A stretch of DNA of 5,527 nt from assembly GCA_900555195.1 (NCBI GenBank), contig USKC01000217.1:1-5527 (forward strand), read 5' to 3'. The position numbers and the translations under genes were made by a program. The stretch is from an uncultured Lachnospiraceae bacterium. Lineage in GTDB: Bacteria; Bacillota; Clostridia; Lachnospirales; Lachnospiraceae. Under the pieces are notes generated by a model. That model saw only the letters and a program-made list of their open reading frames with translations. It was not told the DNA's origin and made no database searches. Shown in pieces: positions 1 to 5,527 of this stretch (position 1 is the stretch's first letter; each line of letters starts with the position of its first letter).

Positions 1-7
1 TCGGATC

Positions 8-220
8 ATGGAGGAAGACGACGGAATGCGAAACGCGATACGGAAACTGGCGGAGAAGTATGCGCCGGACGATGAAGCGGCAAACCGGCAGAAAGCAATA
101 GACAGAGACTGGGGTATTCTCTGTATGCTGGAGATGGATATAGAGCATATGTCGGGCAAAGAGGCGATTGAACTCGTGAAGGCGAAAGCGGCTAAGGCTG
201 AAGTTGAAGCCGGAGAATGA
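8..220 (+). CDS. C-terminal part of an unrecognised charged helical protein (probably 5'-truncated)
   Basis: I do not recognise this protein. The frame is open to the left window edge, and the ATG at 8 has only seven bases before it, so the visible 70 residues are probably the tail of a longer gene. An alternative start is the ATG at 26, with GGAGG at 10–14, but the spacing of 11 bases is long. The product is rich in Glu, Lys, Ala and Asp, has no membrane segment, and should be largely helical. Its most distinctive stretch is RDWGILCMLEMDIEHMSGKE near residues 33–52. The last 15 or so residues are a low-complexity Lys/Ala/Glu tail whose DNA is part of a short tandem repeat. It ends 96 bases before a MATE transporter gene on the same strand. 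Such transporters often follow a regulator gene, so the tail of a MerR-type or similar regulator is possible, but no DNA-binding domain is visible. That is inference only. Confidence 0.55.
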   Translation: MEEDDGMRNAIRKLAEKYAPDDEAANRQKAIDRDWGILCMLEMDIEHMSGKEAIELVKAKAAKAEVEAGE

Positions 221-275
221 AGTTGAACCTAAAGAATGAAGCATAAAGAATGAAGCATAAAGAATGGAGCCAAAG
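199..275 (+). repeat. Decayed short tandem repeat across the 3' end of the first gene
   Basis: Five consecutive units each begin TGAAG or TGGAG, and the four complete ones end in GAGAA or AAGAA. Two 19-base units lie at 199–217 and 218–236 and match at 15 of 19 positions. Two identical 14-base units, TGAAGCATAAAGAA, follow at 237–250 and 251–264. A partial diverged unit lies at 265–275. The first unit encodes the end of the upstream protein (Glu-Val-Glu-Ala-Gly-Glu), and the TGA opening the second unit is its stop codon. Neither 19 nor 14 is a multiple of three, so copy-number change would alter the reading frame or protein end. Replication slippage is the likely origin. Confidence 0.75.
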
Positions 276-316
276 CGGATACGGCGGGAAAGTGGGATTG
301 AATTGAAGGAGCAGTT

Positions 317-1666
317 ATGAAACAGACGAAGCGTATAATGGAATTTGCCCAATATGTATCCCTGAATGTGATGGGGATGATCGGGCTGTCCTGTTATATA
401 TTGGCAGATACCTTTTTTGTATCAAAGGGGCTTGGAACGAACGGACTGGCGGCCCTGAACCTTGCGATCCCCATTTACAGCTTTGTGAACGGAAGCGGTC
501 TTATGATAGGAATGGGGGGAGGGATCAGATACTCCATCCGACAGGGACAGAAGGAAGGGGAAGAGGCGAACCGGGTTTTCACTTGTGCGGTGTATCTGGC
601 GGCAGTTTTTGCTGTCTTCTTTGTGCTTCTGGGAATCGGATGTCCCGGGGAGATCGTCCGGGCGTTCGGGGCGGATGAGCATGTATACGAAATGGCCAGA
701 ACTTACCTGCAGGTGATTCTGCTGTTTGCCCCGGCTTTCCTGCTCAATAATGTGCTGTTGTGTTTCGTCCGCAATGATGGAGCGCCCCAGCTTTCCATGG
801 CCGCCATGATCGGAGGAAGCCTTTCCAATATTGTGCTGGACTGGGTGTTTATTTTCCCCTGCGGGATGGGGATTTTCGGCGCGGCCTTTGCCACGGGCCT
901 GGCTCCGATTATCAGTATGCTGATTTTGTCCCTTCACTTCATACGCAGGAAGAACCGGTTCCGTTTTGTGGGACGATGGTACGGGAAGCTGTCCGGCGGC
1001 ATTCTTTCAGGAGGTGTGCCTTCCCTGGTTACGGAAGCTTCTTCCGGCCTGGTGATGATCGTCCTTAATGGGATCATTATGAGTCTGGAAGGAAATGTGG
1101 GCGTCGCGGCCTATGGGGTGATTGCGAACCTGTCATTGGTGGTAGTGTCCGTCTATACAGGCATTGCACAGGGAATCCAGCCGATCATGAGCAGGGACTG
1201 GGGCAGCGGGAAACGCGCGGAGATCTCTGCAACGCTGAAATATGCGCTGATCCTGATGCTGATCGTCTCCGTTTCTGTTTATGGAGGAATGTTCGTATTC
1301 GCATCCCAGATCGCAGGCATTTTTAACAGCGAGGGCAATGCCTTGCTGCAGGAGATTGCGACGGAGGGGCTGCGCCTGTATTTTACCGCCTGTCCGTTCG
1401 TGGGATGCAACATCATTCTTTCCGTGTATTTCACTTCCACGGATCGTCCCAGACCGGCCCATATCATATCCATTCTGAGAGGCTTTTTCGTGATTGTGCC
1501 CATGGCGTATCTGCTCGCATGGGCTGGAGGAATACAGGGCGTATGGTGTGCGTTTCCTGCCACAGAATTGCTGGTGGCGATCATTGGACTGGGATTTTTT
1601 AAATACTATCAAAATGCGCCTGCCGGAGATCTTGAGGAAAAAGGAGATCAATGGGAGGCATCATAA
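317..1666 (+). CDS. MATE family efflux transporter (MepA/DinF-like, COG0534 type)
   Basis: This is an integral membrane antiporter expected to export drugs or other organic cations in exchange for Na+ or H+. The 449 residues match the usual family length and show about twelve hydrophobic segments in two halves. The first half runs from about 13 to 210 and the second from about 228 to 432, with a basic cytoplasmic loop (RRKNRFRF, 210–217) between them. Family landmarks are the acidic residue of helix 1 in LADTFFVS (D31), VRNDGAP at 151–157, SNIVLDWVFIF at 170–180 (D175) followed by GMGIFGAAFATG, and in the second half GVAAYGVIANL and GIAQGIQPIMS near 262–292. The start is well supported: AAGGAG at 306–311 lies five bases before the ATG. 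The soluble tail (NAPAGDLEEKGDQWEAS) is short and acidic. I saw no clear promoter in 221–316, so it may be co-transcribed with the preceding gene. The family assignment is firm; substrate and coupling ion cannot be read from the sequence. Confidence 0.95.
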   Translation: MKQTKRIMEFAQYVSLNVMGMIGLSCYILADTFFVSKGLGTNGLAALNLAIPIYSFVNGSGLMIGMGGGIRYSIRQGQKEGEEANRVFTCAVYLAAVFAVFFVLLGIGCPGEIVRAFGADEHVYEMARTYLQVILLFAPAFLLNNVLLCFVRNDGAPQLSMAAMIGGSLSNIVLDWVFIFPCGMGIFGAAFATGLAPIISMLILSLHFIRRKNRFRFVGRWYGKLSGGILSGGVPSLVTEASSGLVMIVLNGIIMSLEGNVGVAAYGVIANLSLVVVSVYTGIAQGIQPIMSRDWGSGKRAEISATLKYALILMLIVSVSVYGGMFVFASQIAGIFNSEGNALLQEIATEGLRLYFTACPFVGCNIILSVYFTSTDRPRPAHIISILRGFFVIVPMAYLLAWAGGIQGVWCAFPATELLVAIIGLGFFKYYQNAPAGDLEEKGDQWEAS

Positions 1667-1692
1667 GCAGGATGCCCCGGGCTGAAAACGCC

Positions 1693-1739
1693 GTATACGG
1701 ACCATCCGGGACGGATCGGAAAGAAGATGGTCCGCATGC
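1693..1739. repeat. Imperfect inverted repeat (hairpin) downstream of the MATE gene
   Basis: CGGACCATC at 1698–1706 is perfectly complementary to GATGGTCCG at 1726–1734, leaving a 19-base loop. Beyond one mismatch the stem continues for four more pairs (1693–1696 with 1736–1739, one of them G–U). The left arm also overlaps the perfect 10-base palindrome CCGTATACGG at 1691–1700. No run of T follows, so this is not a standard intrinsic terminator. It could be a processing or stability stem at the 3' end of the MATE transcript, a weak terminator, or a protein-binding site. The pairing is seen directly; the function is inference. Confidence 0.5.
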
Positions 1740-1784
1740 TGTCAGCTCCTGTCGAAGCCGCTCATTGGCCGATGGACGAAAACT

Positions 1785-1814
1785 GTGGCATTCCGGCTGG
1801 AAAAATGTTATAAT
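1785..1814 (+). promoter_or_regulatory. Probable sigma-A promoter with extended -10, upstream of gdpP
   Basis: A perfect TATAAT lies at 1809–1814 and is preceded by TG plus one base (1806–1808), giving the extended -10 form TGTTATAAT. A weak -35 candidate, GTGGCA at 1785–1790, matches TTGACA at four of six positions with an 18-base spacer. An extended -10 commonly tolerates a poor -35. Transcription would start near 1820–1822, leaving a leader of about 50 bases before the gdpP ATG at 1873. The position, just ahead of a tightly packed three-gene group and after the MATE stop, suggests that it starts the gdpP–rplI–dnaB transcript. Confidence 0.65.
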
Positions 1815-1872
1815 AGCATGGATCTATTCTGGGAATGCGTTGTATCCCGAGGATTATAAATAGGGGAGCGAT

Positions 1873-3930
1873 ATGAAGAAAAGAGTCAAATTAAAGGGGC
1901 GGCTGAAGATATATATGCAGGTATCTGTCTATCTTGGGCTTCTTCTTCTTGTGGTGGATGTGGGCATCTATCTGCTGGATGTGAAGGCCGGATTTCTGCT
2001 GATGTGTTTTCTTGTGCTCTATTTCGGGATGATTCTCTATCTGATGCTATATAATCGGCCGATTATTATTAATGAGTTGGTCAGTTTCGCTACGCAATAT
2101 GGTCAGATACAGAAAGAACTTCTGCGGGAACTTGCGATTCCCTATGCGCTGTTGGACGAAGACGGGAAAATTATCTGGTATAACCGTGCGTTTGCTAAGG
2201 CCATACATAATGAAAAGGCGATGAGAAGATCTGTTACCTCATTTTTTTCTTCCGTGACGAAGGACAGGCTTCCGTCGCAGGAAGAGGGAAGTGCGGAGTT
2301 TGAGATTTCTTTCGACGATAGCGAGTACGTTGCCAAATTTATAAGAATATCTCTTCGGGAAATTGCCAGCGACAGCAGTATCATTGAGGAAGAAGAGTAT
2401 AAGGGCTGCCTGTTCGCCATGTATTTGTTCGATGAAACAGCCCTGAAGATCGCCCTGAAAGAGAATGATGACCAGTCCCTGGCTGTGGGAGCGATCTATC
2501 TGGACAATTATGACGAGGCGCTTGAAAGTGTGGAAGAAGTGCGGCGCTCCCTTCTGATCGCGCTGATCGACAGAAAAGTCAATAAGTATGTGGCTAGTTT
2601 TGATGGGATCTGCCGGAAGGTGGAGAAGGATAAATACTTCGTGATCCTGCGCAAAAAGGCGGTGGCGCAGATGAGCGAGAAGCGTTTTGATATCCTTGAT
2701 GATGTGAAAACGGTCAATATCGGCAACGAAATGGCGGTTACGATCAGCATCGGGATCGGCCTGGACGGACTCACCTATTCGCAGAATTATGAATTTTCCA
2801 GGACGGCGATCGATCTGGCCCTGGGACGCGGCGGTGATCAGGCGGTGGTGAAGACGCCCGAACAGATCAGCTATTATGGCGGAAAGAGCCAGCAGGTGGA
2901 GAAGAATACCCGCGTGAAAGCGCGTGTAAAGGCCCATGCGCTGCATGAAATCATCACCAGCAAAGATTCGGTTCTGATTATGGGGCACCGCTTGGGAGAT
3001 GTGGACTGCTTCGGCGCGGCCATCGGTATTTACCGTATCGCCAAAACGCTGGATCGCAGGGCCCAGATTGTTATTAACGATATCACCACTTCCGTGCAGC
3101 CGCTGATCGACATGTTCCGGAATAATCCGGAATATGAACCTGATATGTTCCTGAACAGCCAGCAGGCCATAGAGGTGGCGGGAAGCAATACGGTTCTGGT
3201 AGTGGTGGATGTGAATAAGCCGAGCCTCACGGAATGCCCGGAACTGTTGAAGATCTGCAAGTCTATCGTGGTATTGGATCATCACAGGCAGGGGACGGAG
3301 AGAATTGAGAATGCCACCCTTGCCTATGTGGAAGCATATGCATCCTCAACATGTGAAATGGTATCCGAAATCCTGCAGTATATTAATGACGGCGTACGGA
3401 TCAAAGGGGAAGAAGCCGACTGCATGTATTCCGGAATGATGATTGATACGGATAACTTCATGAACAAGACGGGCGTGCGCACCTTTGAGGCGGCTGCCTT
3501 CTTGCGCAGAAACGGCGCGGATGTGACGAGAGTGCGCAAGCTGTTTCGGGAGAATGCTGCAGAATACAAAGCAAAGGCGGATGCTGTCAGCCAGGCGGAG
3601 ATTTACCGCAATTATTATGCTATATCGGTATGCAATGGAGAAGGGCTTGCCAGCCCCACCATCGTGGGTGCGCAGGCGGCCAATGAACTTCTGAATATTA
3701 AGGGAATTAAAGCCAGTTTTGTCCTCACCCAGTATCAAGGACGTATCTATGTCAGTGCCCGTTCCATAGATGAGGCGAATGTGCAGGTGGTGATGGAGCG
3801 CATGGGCGGAGGAGGCCATATGAATATGGCTGGCTGTCAGGTGGACGGAGCTGCCGGCCTGGATGAAGTGAGAGGGACGATCAAAGCCACTTTGGATAAA
3901 ATGATAGAGGAAGGTGAACTAAAAGGATGA
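1873..3930 (+). CDS. gdpP: Cyclic-di-AMP phosphodiesterase GdpP (YybT family, DHH/DHHA1)
   Basis: GdpP hydrolyses cyclic-di-AMP to pApA at the cytoplasmic membrane, so affecting potassium and osmotic balance, cell-wall stress and beta-lactam tolerance (family knowledge). The 685 residues show the full family layout. Two membrane helices lie at about 16–36 and 39–60. A PAS-like sensor domain begins near 86 ([21 protein letters not shown]). A degenerate GGDEF domain covers about 198–327, with EKDKYF (251–256) where an active cyclase would have GGDEF; it includes ISIGIG (291–296) and the hallmark [11 protein letters not shown] (317–327). The DHH domain has GHRLGDVD (H372, D376, D378), VVVDVN (D446), DHH at 469–471 and MMIDTDNF (D525), all expected metal ligands. 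DHHA1 carries GGGGH at 645–649. Every expected catalytic residue is present, so it should be active. The start is supported by AGGGGAG at 1862–1868, four bases from the ATG. The stop overlaps the rplI start in an ATGA junction. Confidence 0.96.
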   Translation: MKKRVKLKGRLKIYMQVSVYLGLLLLVVDVGIYLLDVKAGFLLMCFLVLYFGMILYLMLYNRPIIINELVSFATQYGQIQKELLRELAIPYALLDEDGKIIWYNRAFAKAIHNEKAMRRSVTSFFSSVTKDRLPSQEEGSAEFEISFDDSEYVAKFIRISLREIASDSSIIEEEEYKGCLFAMYLFDETALKIALKENDDQSLAVGAIYLDNYDEALESVEEVRRSLLIALIDRKVNKYVASFDGICRKVEKDKYFVILRKKAVAQMSEKRFDILDDVKTVNIGNEMAVTISIGIGLDGLTYSQNYEFSRTAIDLALGRGGDQAVVKTPEQISYYGGKSQQVEKNTRVKARVKAHALHEIITSKDSVLIMGHRLGDVDCFGAAIGIYRIAKTLDRRAQIVINDITTSVQPLIDMFRNNPEYEPDMFLNSQQAIEVAGSNTVLVVVDVNKPSLTECPELLKICKSIVVLDHHRQGTERIENATLAYVEAYASSTCEMVSEILQYINDGVRIKGEEADCMYSGMMIDTDNFMNKTGVRTFEAAAFLRRNGADVTRVRKLFRENAAEYKAKADAVSQAEIYRNYYAISVCNGEGLASPTIVGAQAANELLNIKGIKASFVLTQYQGRIYVSARSIDEANVQVVMERMGGGGHMNMAGCQVDGAAGLDEVRGTIKATLDKMIEEGELKG

Positions 3931-4370
3931 AAGTGATTTTATTAGAAGATGTGAAGGCCCTTGGGAAAAAGGGGGAGATTGTGAATGTGAGTGATGGTTA
4001 CGCGAGAAATTTTATTCTGCCCAAGAAGCTGGGGCTGGAGGCTACGGGAAAGAACTTGAATGATCTGAAGCTCCAGAAGGCGAATGAGGAGAAGCGTGCA
4101 AAGGAACTTCTGGAAGAGGCACAGGCTTTCGCGAAACAGTTGGAAGAAAAAGCGGTGGTTCTTAAGATGAAAGCGGGTGAGGGCGGAAAGCTGTTCGGTG
4201 CTGTTTCCTCTAAGGAGATTGCCGCTGCGTTTGAGGAACAATGCGGGGTGAAGATCGACAAGAAAAAGATACAGCTGAAGGATTCGATCAAGGCATTTGG
4301 CACTTATGATGTGCCGGTTAAGCTGCATCCGAAGGTTACAGGAACACTGAAGGTAAAAGTGGAAGAATAA
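3927..4370 (+). CDS. rplI: 50S ribosomal protein L9 (bL9)
   Basis: bL9 binds 23S rRNA near the L1 stalk and helps maintain reading frame and ribosome spacing. The 147 residues match the usual length. The N-terminal RNA-binding domain (about 1–50) contains the family signature [28 protein letters not shown] (reported here as two parts: [16 protein letters not shown], then [12 protein letters not shown]). A long, highly charged connecting helix follows (about 45–75). The C-terminal domain runs from about 76, with [16 protein letters not shown] and a final beta-rich stretch ending in GTLKVKVEE. The ATG shares bases with the gdpP stop (ATGA, 3927–3930). A purine-rich AGAGGAAGG at 3906–3914 lies 12 bases upstream, longer than ideal, so translational coupling to gdpP is likely. 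The helicase gene follows after 13 bases. I see nothing unusual in the protein. Confidence 0.98.
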   Translation: MKVILLEDVKALGKKGEIVNVSDGYARNFILPKKLGLEATGKNLNDLKLQKANEEKRAKELLEEAQAFAKQLEEKAVVLKMKAGEGGKLFGAVSSKEIAAAFEEQCGVKIDKKKIQLKDSIKAFGTYDVPVKLHPKVTGTLKVKVEE

Positions 4371-4383
4371 GAAGGATTGACAG

Positions 4384-5527
4384 ATGGCATCAATGGATGA
4401 GGCTGTTTTAAAGAGGGTGCTTCCTCACAGCATAGAGGCGGAACAGTCCGTGATCGGTTCCATGATTATGGACAGGGAGGCCATTGTGGTCGCTTCTGAA
4501 TTGATCAGCGGGGAGGATTTCTATAACAAATCCTATGGTGTGGTGTTTGACTCCATGGTGGAGCTGCATGACGAAGGGCAGCCGGTGGATCTGGTAACGC
4601 TGCAGAACCGGCTGAAGGAAAAGGATGTTCCCCCTGAGATCAGCGGACTGGAATTTATCAGGGAGCTGGTCACGGCGGTTCCTACCTCCGCCAACATTAA
4701 ATATTATGCAAACATCGTAGCGGAAAAATCCGTGCTGAGAAAGCTGATCCGCCTGATGGAGGACATTGCGAATAACTGTTATGCGGGCAAGGACAGCATG
4801 GAAGTCATCCTGGAAGATACGGAGAAGCGAGTATTCGATCTGGTCGGACGGCGCAATACGGGTGATTTCGTGCCGATTCGCGAAATCGTGATGAATGCCA
4901 TGGATAAGATCGAAAAGGCTTCTCACAGCGACGGCAATGTGACGGGGATAGCCACCGGATTTATTGATCTGGATTACCGGACCGCCGGCATGCAGCCCTC
5001 TGATCTGGTGCTGATCGCCGCCAGGCCCTCCATGGGAAAGACGGCTTTTGTGCTGAACATCGCGCAGTATGTGGCGTTTCACTCCAAGGAATGCGTGGCA
5101 ATTTTCAGCCTGGAAATGAGTAAAGAACAGCTGGTTAACCGTCTGTTCGCCATGGAGTCCAAGGTGGATTCCCAACATTTGCGGACAGGTAATCTGTCTG
5201 ATCTGGAATGGGAAAAGCTGATTGAGAGCGCGGGAATGATCGGACAGTCCAAGTTAATTATCGATGATACGCCTGGAATCAGCGTTGGGGAGTTGCGGTC
5301 TAAATGCCGGAAGTTCAAACTGGAGATGGATCTGAAGATGGTCATCATTGACTATCTGCAGTTGATGAGCGGAGGCGGCAGGAGCACAGATTCCAGACAG
5401 CAGGAAATCTCGGATATCTCCCGTTCGCTGAAAGCGTTGGCGAGGGAACTGCAGGTGCCGGTACTGGCCCTTTCCCAGCTGAGCCGTGCGGTGGAGCAGA
5501 GGCCGGATCACAGGCCCATGCTTTCCG
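4384..5527 (+). CDS. dnaB: Replicative DNA helicase DnaB (DnaC in Bacillus), 3'-truncated by the window edge
   Basis: This is the hexameric, ATP-driven helicase that unwinds DNA at the replication fork and recruits primase. The window shows 381 residues of about 440–450. The N-terminal domain starts with LPHSIEAEQSVIGSMIMD (13–30), typical of DnaB. A linker leads to the RecA-like domain from TGIATGFIDLD (187–197). Walker A is ARPSMGKT (213–220, K219, T220). The catalytic-glutamate motif is FSLEMS (E244), Walker B is VIIDYLQLM (D323), and the DNA-binding/sensor motif LSQLSRAVEQRPDHRPMLS runs at 363–381. The remaining C-terminus, including the arginine-finger region, lies outside the window. 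DnaB Walker A is a common intein insertion site, and none is present here. AAGGA at 4372–4376 with a 7-base spacer favours the ATG at 4384 over the in-frame ATG at 4393. It is the third gene of the gdpP–rplI–dnaB cluster. Confidence 0.97.
   Translation, partial: MASMDEAVLKRVLPHSIEAEQSVIGSMIMDREAIVVASELISGEDFYNKSYGVVFDSMVELHDEGQPVDLVTLQNRLKEKDVPPEISGLEFIRELVTAVPTSANIKYYANIVAEKSVLRKLIRLMEDIANNCYAGKDSMEVILEDTEKRVFDLVGRRNTGDFVPIREIVMNAMDKIEKASHSDGNVTGIATGFIDLDYRTAGMQPSDLVLIAARPSMGKTAFVLNIAQYVAFHSKECVAIFSLEMSKEQLVNRLFAMESKVDSQHLRTGNLSDLEWEKLIESAGMIGQSKLIIDDTPGISVGELRSKCRKFKLEMDLKMVIIDYLQLMSGGGRSTDSRQQEISDISRSLKALARELQVPVLALSQLSRAVEQRPDHRPMLS

Noticed and set aside
221..316. Promoter for the MATE gene in the upstream gap
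   Set aside because: TTGAAC at 224–229 and the CATAAA copies in the repeat resemble -35 and -10 boxes, but no pair has a spacer of 16–18 bases.
422..937. Minus-strand open frame (171 codons) opposite the MATE gene
   Set aside because: Antisense shadow. The plus strand encodes recognisable MATE motifs across the same bases, while the minus translation is polar and motif-free.
1594..1600. T-rich stretch near the end of the MATE gene as a terminator
   Set aside because: It lies inside the coding sequence of a transmembrane helix (Phe codons), and no GC-rich stem precedes it.
1855..1860. Second -10-like TATAAA just before the gdpP ribosome binding site
   Set aside because: Transcription would start within or beside the ribosome binding site, and no -35 lies at a suitable distance. 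The promoter at 1785–1814 is better placed.
2473..2853. Active diguanylate cyclase (GGDEF) within gdpP
   Set aside because: The signature position reads EKDKYF rather than GGDEF, and the whole layout fits the known degenerate domain of GdpP.
2239..3285. Long minus-strand open frame (348 codons) opposite gdpP
   Set aside because: It lies wholly antisense to a clearly real gene. Its translation is His/Arg/Ile/Gln-rich without motifs, as expected from the complement of a codon-biased gene.
5017..5046. Intein or insertion at the helicase Walker A
   Set aside because: This is a frequent intein site in DnaB, but ARPSMGKTAF is continuous and uninterrupted.
4408..5178. Minus-strand open frame (256 codons) opposite dnaB
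   Set aside because: Antisense shadow of dnaB. It is His-rich, shows no domain, and sits inside a gene with all helicase motifs on the other strand.

Overview
The window looks like chromosomal DNA of an anaerobic Firmicute of the class Clostridia, most likely Lachnospiraceae-like. This rests on roughly balanced base composition judged by eye, strong AAGGAG-type ribosome binding sites, and the gene order gdpP–rplI–replicative helicase, which is typical of Firmicutes. All supported genes lie on the + strand.

Layout: (1) 1–220 holds the 3' end of an unrecognised, charged, helix-rich protein whose true start probably lies outside the window. (2) 199–275 is a decayed short tandem repeat that begins in the last codons of that gene and continues into the following gap. 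(3) 317–1666 is a complete MATE-family multidrug/cation antiporter. (4) 1667–1872 is a 206-base gap with a long imperfect inverted repeat and a good extended -10 promoter facing gdpP. (5) 1873–3930 is gdpP, the membrane-bound cyclic-di-AMP phosphodiesterase. (6) 3927–4370 is rplI, ribosomal protein bL9, overlapping gdpP by four bases. (7) 4384–5527 is the replicative DNA helicase gene dnaB (called dnaC in Bacillus), cut by the right window edge.

The last three genes form a compact conserved operon joining second-messenger turnover, translation and replication, apparently driven by the promoter at 1785–1814. The MATE gene and the upstream fragment look like a separate, lineage-specific neighbourhood. 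The unknown upstream protein could be a regulator of the transporter, but only its tail is visible.

I found no RNA gene, CRISPR array, insertion sequence, attachment site or classic U-tract terminator. I see no convincing evidence of a new biological system. The points most worth a second look are the repeat across the first stop codon, the hairpin and open frames in the 1667–1872 gap, and the promoter that separates the MATE gene from the conserved operon.
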